DNA from: JBBQVZ01 sp963695975 | GTDB taxonomy: Bacteria > Actinomycetota > UBA4738 > HRBIN12 | DNA: 64,000 nt | NCBI GenBank assembly: GCA_963695975.1 | Contig: CAVOIB010000010.1 | Coordinates: 62,001-126,000, forward strand | Direction of reading: 5' to 3' | Shown: piece after piece, positions 15,909 to 22,830 of the stretch | How positions within the stretch are numbered: the stretch's first letter is position 1 | Layout: each line of letters opens with the position of its first letter | Made by a program: the position numbers and the translations under genes | The notes under the pieces: generated by a model | The model's database searches: none | What the model was told of the DNA's origin: nothing | What the model saw: only the letters and a program-made list of their open reading frames with translations

Positions 15909-17585
15909 TCAGGCGAGCGAGCCCGCCACGTGCACCCGCTCCCCCGCCACCAAGGTGAGTTCCACGGACGCGTCCAGGATCCCTTCGATCGGACCGGAGA
16001 ACAGATCCCGGTCGAAGACCACCAGATCCGCCTCCTTGCCTACCTCGATCGACCCCGTGAGGTCGTCGAGATGGTTCACGTAGGCTGAGCCGATCGTGAA
16101 CGCAGCGATCGCCGTCGGAAGATCGATCCGTTCTTCGGGGAGGAAGACATCTCGTCCGTGCTCGCCGAGATGCTCGTACCCGGGCGGCAGACGGCGCTCG
16201 ACCGCGATGAACATCTCGCCGAGCGGGTTCGGGCTTGACACGGACCAGTCGCTGCCGAACGCGAGCGTCGCGCCGGCAGCGATGAGGCTGCGGAACGGGT
16301 ACTGCCAAGAAGCGCGCTCCGGTCCGATGAACGGGATGGTGAGCTCGTCCATCTGCGTCTCGTGACTGGCCCACAGGGGCTGGCCGTTCGCGACGACGCC
16401 CAACTCCCGGAACCGTGGCAGGTCGTCGGGGTGGATGACCTGGATGTGAGCGATGTGGTGCCGCAGATCGTTCGGGTTGTTCGTTCGTCGGGCCGCTTCG
16501 ATGGCATCCAGCGCCTCGCGCACCGCCCGGTCACCGATCGCGTGGAAGTGAACCTGGAAGCCGAGAGCATCGAGTTTCGTCACATAGGTCTTCAGACGCT
16601 CCGGTTCCACGAACGACATCCCTCGGTTCTCCGTCGGCCGGCTGTCGCCGTCCAGGTACGGCTCGAGCATGGCGGCGGTGAAGTTCTCGATCACGCCGTC
16701 CTGCATGATCTTCACGGAGGTCGGCGAGAAGCGTCCCACCGTCCCTCGTGCTCGAGCTTCCACGAGGGCATCGATCTGCTCTTCACCACGGTGGTGGTCC
16801 CACCAAAGGGCGGCTACCACTCGCGCCGTGAGTTCGCCACTCTCCGCGGCGCCCACGTACGCGTCGAACGAGCGGTAGCCGGTCTCGAGCCCGACGATCG
16901 CATCCTGCCAGGCTGTGATCCCGAGCGAATGGAGGTACGACTGTGCGACGCGAAGCCCTTCGGCGAAGTCCTCGGTCGAATCTTGGGGGCCGAGCGCCCG
17001 CACGAGCTCCATGGCGCCTTCGTGCAACGTGCCGCTTGGCGAACCGTCGGCGAGACGCTCGATGCGGCCGTCCGCGGGATCGGGCGTCGACGCGTTGATC
17101 CCGGCAAGCTCCAGCGCGCGGGAGTTCACCCACGCGGAGTGCCCGTCGCGACTGTCCAGGATGACAGGTCGGTCGGGCAGGAGCCGGTCTAGCGCGTCCT
17201 TCGTCGGAGCCCCGCCAGGGAACGCGCCCATGTACCAACCACCGCCGCGGATCCAATGGGTGTCCGGGTGCTCGATCGCGTAGGCGGCGACCGCGGCCTC
17301 GTAGTCGGCGAGCGTGTATCGCTCGTTGAGATCGCAACGGAGCATCTCGAGCCCTCCGCCCGGCGGATGCACATGCGCATCCTGGAATCCCGGGAGGAGC
17401 GTCCGCCCATGCAGATCGATCACGTCCGTGTTCGGTCCGATGTGCTCGCGGACGTCGTCGTCGCTCCCCACTCCGAGGATCCGGCCGGCCTTCACCCCGA
17501 CCGCCCGCGCCCAACTCCGGGCCGCGTCCACCGTGTATACGGAGCCGTTGACGAACGCCAGATCGACCTTACCGTCCGTCTTCAC
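15909..17585 (-). CDS. YtcJ-like amidohydrolase (amidohydrolase 3 family)
   Basis: A 558-residue TIM-barrel metal-dependent hydrolase without signal peptide. Motifs: GFQDAHVHPPGGG (metal-binding His-x-His, about residue 70), VHFHAIGDRAVREALDAIE and FGSDWSVSSPNPLGEMF (catalytic Asp). The length and the late SDWSVSSPNPL motif are those of the YtcJ group, whose substrates are mostly unknown amides or exoenzyme products. I start it at GTG 17585, 8 bases after GAGAGG, rather than at the upstream ATG, which would overlap the ABC-F stop. It follows the ABC-F gene on the same strand. Confidence 0.85.
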   Translation of the reverse strand: MKTDGKVDLAFVNGSVYTVDAARSWARAVGVKAGRILGVGSDDDVREHIGPNTDVIDLHGRTLLPGFQDAHVHPPGGGLEMLRCDLNERYTLADYEAAVAAYAIEHPDTHWIRGGGWYMGAFPGGAPTKDALDRLLPDRPVILDSRDGHSAWVNSRALELAGINASTPDPADGRIERLADGSPSGTLHEGAMELVRALGPQDSTEDFAEGLRVAQSYLHSLGITAWQDAIVGLETGYRSFDAYVGAAESGELTARVVAALWWDHHRGEEQIDALVEARARGTVGRFSPTSVKIMQDGVIENFTAAMLEPYLDGDSRPTENRGMSFVEPERLKTYVTKLDALGFQVHFHAIGDRAVREALDAIEAARRTNNPNDLRHHIAHIQVIHPDDLPRFRELGVVANGQPLWASHETQMDELTIPFIGPERASWQYPFRSLIAAGATLAFGSDWSVSSPNPLGEMFIAVERRLPPGYEHLGEHGRDVFLPEERIDLPTAIAAFTIGSAYVNHLDDLTGSIEVGKEADLVVFDRDLFSGPIEGILDASVELTLVAGERVHVAGSLA

Positions 17586-17631
17586 GTGCCGGACCTCTCT
17601 TCCCCGGTGGTCGGTCGGCGCATGATATCGC

Positions 17632-19227
17632 TCACGCCAACGCAACCAGGTCCAGCAGGTCGTCGCTCCAGAAGTCGAGCGCCCCGTCGGGCATCATCAG
17701 GACACGGTGGGGCGCAAGCGCTTCAACGAACTCGATATCGTGGCTGACCAGCACCATCGTGCCGGGCCAGCCCGCGAGCGCCTCGGCGATCGCTGTGCGC
17801 GAGGGCGGGTCTAGGTTGTTCGTTGGCTCATCGAGCAACAACAGGTTCTTGCGTCCGGCGACGAGCTGCGCGAGGGCAAGCTTGGTCTTCTCTCCCCCGG
17901 ACAAGGTGCCCGCATCCTGGAACGCCATCTCGCCGGTGAGCCGGAACATGCCGAGCAAGGATCGGAGCTGTTGATCCTCGGCCTGGGATTCGGCCCGGAG
18001 ATGTTCGAGGACCGACATTTCATCGCGGATGCCCTCGTGCTCCTGGGCGTAGTACCCGAGCTCAGCGCCATGGCCCAGGCGGAAGGAACCGCTGTCGGCG
18101 TGGGACTCGCCCGCCAAGATTCGGAGGAGGCTGGTCTTGCCTGCCCCGTTCAAGCCCATGATCAACAGCCGTTCGCCGCGACCCACGTCGAACGACACAC
18201 TCTCGAACACCGGAGGCCCGCCGTAGCTCTTCGCGAGGCCGTTCGCGACAAGGAGGACCTTGCCGCTGTGGGGGGGCTCGGGGAACCGGAACGTCACGCG
18301 CTTCTCTCGCGAGGGACCTTCGATCTTCCGCGAGCGCAGCTTATCGACGCGCGTATCCAGCGTCTTCGCTTTGCGCGCGCGCTTGGCCGTCTGCCCTCGC
18401 ATAGAATCCGCGAGCGTCTTCAGGCGACGGATCTCCTGGTCCTGGCGTTGCGCGATCGACCGACGTCGGATGTCGTCCTGCTTGCGTGCCTCTCGGTACT
18501 GCGAGTACGTCCCCCGGTACTCGACTACGTGGTCGCGATCGAGGTGGAGGATCCTCGTGATCGATGCGTCGAGCAGCTTCAGATCGTGACTCACCACCAT
18601 CAACGCGCCCCGGTAGGAGCCGAGGAACTTCATAAGCCACACTTTGGCGTCCGCGTCCAGATGGTTCGTGGGTTCGTCGAGCATCAGCAGCTCGCTACCA
18701 CCGAACAAGATCCGGGCGAGCTCGAGCCGACGCCTCTCCCCACCGGAGAGTGCGCGGACGGGAAGCGCCAGGCGATCCTGGGCGAGGCCGAGACCAGCGG
18801 TGATCGTCCGCGCTTCGGATTCGGCCGCGTAGCCGCCGAGCTCTCGGTATTCCTCCTCGAGGCGCGCGAACCGGGCGACGTTGCGCTCCGCGTGCGACTC
18901 CTCGAGCTGGATGCGCGCCTTCTCCAGTCTGCGGGCGAGGTCGACGAGGTTTCGCGCTGCCAGGATGTGCTCGAGACCGGTGATGAGGTCATCCGCTCGG
19001 TGTTGGCGCGGATCCTGCCGGAGGTAGCCGAGCGCGCCGATCTGGGTAACCGTTCCCGCGAGCGGGAGATCCTCTCCCGCAAGGACTTTCAGGAGGCTGG
19101 TCTTCCCGGCGCCGTTGCGACCGACGACGCCCATCTTGTCGCCCGCGCGCAGCGTGAAGCTCAGGCCCTGCACGACGGTCTTCCCACCGACCTCGACCGA
19201 CAGGTCCCGGACGTCGAGCGTAGTCAT
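17632..19227 (-). CDS. ABC-F family ATPase (ribosome-associated)
   Basis: A 531-residue soluble protein with two ABC modules: first Walker A GRNGAGKTSLL and signature LSGGERRRLEL, second Walker A GLNGAGKTSLL and signature LSGGEKTKLAL, joined by a basic linker (about 240-305) that reaches into the ribosome in this family. No membrane domain. ABC-F proteins rescue stalled ribosomes or protect them from antibiotics; which of these applies is not visible. The ATG at 19227 overlaps the TGA of a 21-codon leader ORF (ATGA), which strongly suggests translation-dependent control. Confidence 0.93.
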   Translation of the reverse strand: MTTLDVRDLSVEVGGKTVVQGLSFTLRAGDKMGVVGRNGAGKTSLLKVLAGEDLPLAGTVTQIGALGYLRQDPRQHRADDLITGLEHILAARNLVDLARRLEKARIQLEESHAERNVARFARLEEEYRELGGYAAESEARTITAGLGLAQDRLALPVRALSGGERRRLELARILFGGSELLMLDEPTNHLDADAKVWLMKFLGSYRGALMVVSHDLKLLDASITRILHLDRDHVVEYRGTYSQYREARKQDDIRRRSIAQRQDQEIRRLKTLADSMRGQTAKRARKAKTLDTRVDKLRSRKIEGPSREKRVTFRFPEPPHSGKVLLVANGLAKSYGGPPVFESVSFDVGRGERLLIMGLNGAGKTSLLRILAGESHADSGSFRLGHGAELGYYAQEHEGIRDEMSVLEHLRAESQAEDQQLRSLLGMFRLTGEMAFQDAGTLSGGEKTKLALAQLVAGRKNLLLLDEPTNNLDPPSRTAIAEALAGWPGTMVLVSHDIEFVEALAPHRVLMMPDGALDFWSDDLLDLVALA

Positions 19228-19289
19228 GGTCGTGCTCTCCAGCGAGCGGTGAAGGTCTGATGGAAGTTGGTGCGGGTGGCGATGCGCAT
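19224..19289 (-). CDS. Leader ORF upstream of ABC-F gene (21 codons)
   Basis: A small ORF encoding MRIATRTNFHQTFTARWRAR plus Pro, then TGA. It has a stronger ribosome site (AGGAGG, 8 bases of spacing) than the ABC-F gene itself, and its TGA shares bases with the ABC-F ATG. The last codons use AGA, CGA and CCA, uncommon in this GC-rich genome, so ribosomes could pause near the end. Leader peptides that sense ribosome-targeting drugs are known before ABC-F resistance genes. That it is translated is inferred from the site and overlap. Confidence 0.65.
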   Translation of the reverse strand: MRIATRTNFHQTFTARWRARP

Positions 19290-19404
19290 CGGTTCGGCCT
19301 CCTGGGTACACGAACCGCGCGCCGAAGCGGCGCACGGCACTGCCGAAGGAAGCCGACTAGCTCATCAGGGGGAGTGTAGCAACGACCCCGTCGTGACCCA
19401 AGCA

Positions 19405-19734
19405 CTACGCCGAGATCGGTACTGCTGCCACGATGGGGTGATCCCGACCCGCAGACCCGACGCGCTCGGCGCCGCCGGGTGCCCCCAAACCGGTGACCTG
19501 GGGGCCGAAGAACTCGCGTTCGACCTGGATGTAAGCGCGCCACGGCGACGGGACGTCGTCTCGATGGAAGATCGCGGTGACCGGGCACACGGGTTCGCAC
19601 GCTCCGCAATCGACGCACTCGTCCGGCTGGATATATCCCTTGCGGATGCCGTCGTAGATACAGTCCACCGGGCATTCGTCGACGCAACCCCGATCGTGGA
19701 CGTCGACGCACGGTTCGGTGATCACGTAGGCCAT
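19405..19734 (-). CDS. fdxA: 7Fe ferredoxin (3Fe-4S plus 4Fe-4S)
   Basis: A 109-residue ferredoxin. Cys9, Cys17, Cys21 and Cys25 (EPCVDVHDRGCVDECPVDC) and the downstream CVDCGACEPVCPVTAI hold one [3Fe-4S] and one [4Fe-4S] cluster, as in actinobacterial FdxA, a low-potential electron carrier in the cytoplasm. The start has GAGGAGG 5 bases upstream. The C-terminal part (residues 60-109) is typical of the FdxA length class. It is on the same strand as the ABC-F gene but about 115 bases separate it from the leader ORF, so a separate transcript is likely. Confidence 0.93.
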   Translation of the reverse strand: MAYVITEPCVDVHDRGCVDECPVDCIYDGIRKGYIQPDECVDCGACEPVCPVTAIFHRDDVPSPWRAYIQVEREFFGPQVTGLGAPGGAERVGSAGRDHPIVAAVPISA

Positions 19735-19847
19735 ATCGTCCTCCTCGCGTCCAGGTCGTCGCCTCCGATGGCAGCGACGCTTCTCCGAACCTACGAGGCG
19801 ACGTTCAACGACAGGCCCAAGTCGGCGCTAGGTCCGGGCAAAGGACA

Positions 19848-20036
19848 TCAGAGCTCGGTGGGCCGATCGTCGTCTGGCTCATCGATCTCGAGCGAGATCT
19901 CTCCCCGCTTTCCGAGCCGGTGTGAGGATCGCACGATGATGGGGATGCCGAGCGCGGCCAACAGCGCCGCCAATGACAGCAGCACCGCCCGGGCGATGCG
20001 CGTGGCCCCGGATCCGCTCGTCAGCCGAGCACCCAT
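19848..20036 (-). CDS. Small single-span membrane protein (hypothetical)
   Basis: A 62-residue ORF with one hydrophobic segment (AVLLSLAALLAALGIPIIV), a basic stretch and an acidic tail (DEPDDDRPTEL). Its ATG lies within the last codons of the broken cupin gene, with AAAGAGA just upstream, so translation could be coupled. I do not recognise a family. It may be an authentic small membrane protein or chance. Confidence 0.4.
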   Translation of the reverse strand: MGARLTSGSGATRIARAVLLSLAALLAALGIPIIVRSSHRLGKRGEISLEIDEPDDDRPTEL

Positions 20037-20350
20037 ATCTCTTTGAAGGGAGCCGTGATGTGCCAGGTTGTCTCCACCCCCTTCGGAAGAGATCCCACAT
20101 CACCGACCCCGAGTTCGATGGGAGGACCATGGGGGAACTCGATCCGAACCTCGCCCTCTCGCACGAGGAAGACCTCCCGACCGGTCGACGTCCAGGTCAG
20201 AGGCTAAGCGGCCTCCGTGACGCGCGACATGCCCGCCTGCACACCGTCGGCGTCGACGAAGACGTGCACCTCGCTGCCCGGCACCTCGGGGTCCGGCTTC
20301 CAGTCGCTCGCGGTCGTGCTCGAGACGAACACCCCCGGTCGTGGCTCCAT
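20021..20350 (-). pseudogene. Cupin-domain protein interrupted by in-frame TAG
   Basis: Codons 1-48 read MEPRPGVFVSSTTASDWKPD and on to MSRVTEAA; codon 49 is TAG (20204-20206); the same frame continues with PLTWTSTGREVFLVREGEVR and ends WHITAPFKEIWVLG. Together this is a normal single-domain cupin of about 109 residues (beta-barrel with PKGVETTWHI as second motif), the type found in many proteobacteria and actinobacteria. The ATG has GGGAGGA at good spacing. A single nonsense change has split it; either a young pseudogene, a sequencing error, or read-through. The rest of the frame shows no other damage. Confidence 0.75.
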
Positions 20351-20754
20351 GGCTCCTCCCTTCGATGTCATCCGCGCATCTTCGCACGCCTCGATCTGGG
20401 CAGCCTTGCGGGGGTGACGGAGCGCGGGCCGCCGTCGCGACCCATGACGGGAGAGCCTGCCTCGTAGAGCTCCTTCAGGGTTCCATCGAGAGCGTCAGCG
20501 CCTCGGGCCACGAGGGTGTCGACGTCAGAGCCGCGACCTGTCCAACGACGGAGATCTCATGGACGGCAATGCGGAGCGTCGAGATCGACCCCTCCAAGCT
20601 CGCCATTCCGACTAGGGTTCACACGCGTTGGCGACCTCGCCGCCGATGTCGTTCCCGAGTGTCATGGGCGATCTGAGCGTGAGGAGCCGTCTTCCAGCTT
20701 GTACCCGAGCCCCTAGAATCAGGGATCCGATCGATGCGATGAAGGGGGCTGCCC
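20351..20754. other. Gene-poor stretch
   Basis: About 400 bases with only short, unconvincing ORFs on both strands. A TAGAAT (20715-20720) near the right end probably serves the YCII gene. I see no family resemblance in the rest. Confidence 0.5.
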
Positions 20755-21063
20755 ATGAGCATGTACATGCTGCTTTACAGCGGTGGGCATATACCCGAGA
20801 CCGAGGAAGAGACCAAGAGGGTGAGGGACGCGTGGGCCGCCTGGTTGGCTGGTATCGGTGACGCGCTCGTGGACGGCAACCCCTTCACCCCCAATGCGAA
20901 GAGCCTCTCGCCCGACGGAGCGCTCTCAGATGGTCCCGTGGGTCCGATGGCAACGGGCTACTCCCTGATCACGGCGGGGTCCATGGACGAGGCAGTCGCG
21001 ATGGCCGGTGGCTGTCCCGTGAAGCTCAGCGATGCCAGCATCTCGATCTTCGAGGTGATGTAG
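20755..21063 (+). CDS. YCII-related domain protein
   Basis: A 102-residue ferredoxin-like-fold protein beginning MSMYMLLYSGGHIPETEEET and ending ASISIFEVM, with the DGPVGPMATGYSLITAGSMD stretch typical of the DGPF/YCII group. These small proteins often accompany ECF sigma factors or act as unknown enzymes; neither partner is adjacent here. AAGGGGG lies 7 bases before the ATG and a TAGAAT box about 35 bases upstream. It stands alone on the plus strand. Confidence 0.85.
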   Translation: MSMYMLLYSGGHIPETEEETKRVRDAWAAWLAGIGDALVDGNPFTPNAKSLSPDGALSDGPVGPMATGYSLITAGSMDEAVAMAGGCPVKLSDASISIFEVM

Positions 21064-21240
21064 CCGGCGCCGTTTGAAGGTCGCCGGATGAGGTCAGGGC
21101 GGTTCTCCGGCCTCGTGTGGAATCTGGGGACCTCCCACCTCAAGCAGCACCGAGATCAGCTCGCCGTCGGTCGCGGCGGGGCTCGAAGGAACGCGAGCTC
21201 CAATCGCAGACGCTTCACTGTGCAGGGCCGCCGCAGAAGC

Positions 21241-21471
21241 TTACTGTGACGCCTCCCAGAGCACGGCTTCTGCCTCCTCCAGCTGCCTCAGAACCTGCTC
21301 CAGTGCTGAGACTTGGGCTCCCGTCGCCTGCTGATCAGCCCCGTCGTACATCCCGACTGCGAGCTCCAAAGACCTGCGGGCCGCATCGACGTATCGTCGA
21401 CTCTGGAGAACCTCCCTTGACGCGCTGGTTGCTCGCGAGGGTACGAGCCGTTCCTCTGACCCGAGCCGCAT
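21241..21471 (-). CDS. Small helical hypothetical protein
   Basis: A 76-residue ORF, alanine- and glutamate-rich with probable helices (YVDAARRSLELAVGMYDGAD, VSALEQVLRQLEEAEAVLW). A good ribosome site (GGAGG, 6 bases) precedes its ATG. I recognise no family. The long opposite-strand ORF over the same bases has poor protein character, so this one is the better candidate. Confidence 0.45.
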   Translation of the reverse strand: MRLGSEERLVPSRATSASREVLQSRRYVDAARRSLELAVGMYDGADQQATGAQVSALEQVLRQLEEAEAVLWEASQ

Positions 21472-21996
21472 ACCTCACCTCCGAAAGCCTGAACGGGATG
21501 GAGACAGCCTCTCCGTTCGCTTTCGAACACGCATCGGCCTTCGCTCGTAAGCGAAGCACGCTTGGGCGACAGGGAGACGCGGAGATCGTCGTCGGCCTCG
21601 TGGGGTCGGGCTCCCCATCCCGGGCTAGGTCTTCGATCATACTTGACTCACCCGCTGGGTCTCCCCACAGCAAAGGTCAGCCCGCCCAGCGTGAAGACGT
21701 CCATTGGACTATCTGCGTCGCTGGTCAGGTGGTGTCGGAGAGCCGTCTTCACAAGTTGACCCTTGTGGCGATTGAAGCCTGAGTGTCCTAGGGTTCACTT
21801 GGGATCGGATACGGCGGGATGCGCCGGATCACGGTCCAGGAGGCGACCGACCAACCGTACGGGGTCCGCGACTGCACCTTCCGCCGCGATCCCGCGGGCA
21901 ACCTGATCGGCATCCAGGATGCTGGGCTGAGCCGTCCGATGAGCGCAACCGGAGTTAGGAGGCTGGGACTCATTCGGCGCAAGGAGGTGCTTCGCG
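21472..21996. other. Gene-poor stretch with a VOC remnant
   Basis: About 525 bases. It holds the glyoxalase-like fragment at 21819-21935 and a 7-bp hairpin (CTTCGCT-CGTA-AGCGAAG, 21539-21556). No other supportable gene. Confidence 0.5.
21819..21935 (+). pseudogene. C-terminal fragment of a glyoxalase/VOC protein
   Basis: The plus-strand frame reads ITVQEATDQPYGVRDCTFRR and DPAGNLIGIQ, which is the ending of a vicinal oxygen chelate (glyoxalase/bleomycin resistance-like) protein, where the usual text is DQPYGVRDxxxRDPAGNxIRI. The N-terminal three quarters are not found upstream. It looks like a remnant left by a deletion. Confidence 0.55.
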
Positions 21997-22488
21997 ATGG
22001 CTGAGAGGAAACCCGCCACGAAGGGCACGCAGAGGTCCGCCAAGAGGACCACGGCGGCCGCCAAAACGTCCAAGGGATTCACGGACGAGGAACGAGCCGC
22101 GATGAAGGAGCGCGCCCAAGAGATGAAGGCGGAGGCGCGCGCGAACAGGAACACGGCGGACGGGGAGCGCGACGTGCTCGCGAAGATCGCTGAGATGCCG
22201 GAACCGGATCGCGCGATGGCCGAGCGACTCCACGCGATCATCAAGGCCAGCGCGCCGGCCCTCTCGCCGAGGACCTGGTACGGGATGCCCGCGTACGCGA
22301 AGGACGGCAAGATCGTCTGCTTCTTCCAGAGCGCGGACAAGTTCAAGTCGAGGTACGCGACGTTCGGCTTCAACGACACCGCGAACCTCGACGACGGCGC
22401 CATGTGGCCGACCTCCTTCGCGCTGAAGGAGTTGACCGCCAAGGAGGAGGCGAGGATCGGCGCGCTCGTCAAGAAAGCGGTGCGCTGA
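21997..22488 (+). CDS. DUF1801 (YdhG-like) domain protein
   Basis: A 163-residue protein with a basic Ala/Lys-rich N-terminal tail (1-30) and a DUF1801 domain from about 60 on, with SPRTWYGMPAYAKDGKIVCF and YATFGFNDTANLDDGAMWPT. Family members are small soluble proteins, some described as iron-chaperone-like, without a settled function. AAGGAGGTG precedes the ATG. No operon partner is visible. Confidence 0.85.
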   Translation: MAERKPATKGTQRSAKRTTAAAKTSKGFTDEERAAMKERAQEMKAEARANRNTADGERDVLAKIAEMPEPDRAMAERLHAIIKASAPALSPRTWYGMPAYAKDGKIVCFFQSADKFKSRYATFGFNDTANLDDGAMWPTSFALKELTAKEEARIGALVKKAVR

Positions 22489-22712
22489 GGGCCGAGCTCG
22501 CCACTCGGCCCCGCCCAGGCAGGATCGTCGGTCGGGAGACGATGAACATGGCCACGAAGACGGTTCCGGGTCGCCTGCGGCGAGTCGCCGTACGCCCATG
22601 GACGTCGATGCGCCGTGGGACGCAGCCACGGAGAAGTTGAGATCACTGGGGCTTCGAGGCTGAATGTCCCGCTCAGTGAGGTTGGACGACGTGCCGAGTT
22701 CCAGAGTGTCGG

Positions 22713-22799
22713 TGTCGGAGGGGGGATTTGAACCCCCACGTCCCGCAAAGGACACTAGGCCCTCAACCTAGCGCGTCTACCAAGTTCCGCCACTCCGAC
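22713..22799 (-). tRNA. tRNA-Leu (anticodon GAG)
   Basis: 87 bases. Acceptor stem GTCGGAG/CTCCGAC, anticodon stem CTAGG/CCTAG around the loop TTGAGGG (anticodon GAG), a long variable arm as in class II tRNAs, and T-arm GGGGGTTCAAATCCCCC. The CCA end is not encoded. Confidence 0.95.
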
Positions 22800-22830
22800 G
22801 TGGGGTCGGGATTCTACAACCCAGTCTGGC

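Noticed and set aside
20400..20640. Minus-strand frame with DALDGTLKELYEAGSPVMGR as a possible gene remnant
   Set aside because: Too short, no recognisable family and no start site.
21731..21740. GGTGTCGGAG repeats the 3' edge of tRNA-Leu (22711-22720), a possible att site
   Set aside because: Only 10 bases match, flanks differ, and no integrase is present.
21117..21782. 221-residue plus-strand ORF
   Set aside because: Low-complexity Ser/Arg/Pro composition, no ribosome site, and overlaps a better small ORF on the other strand.
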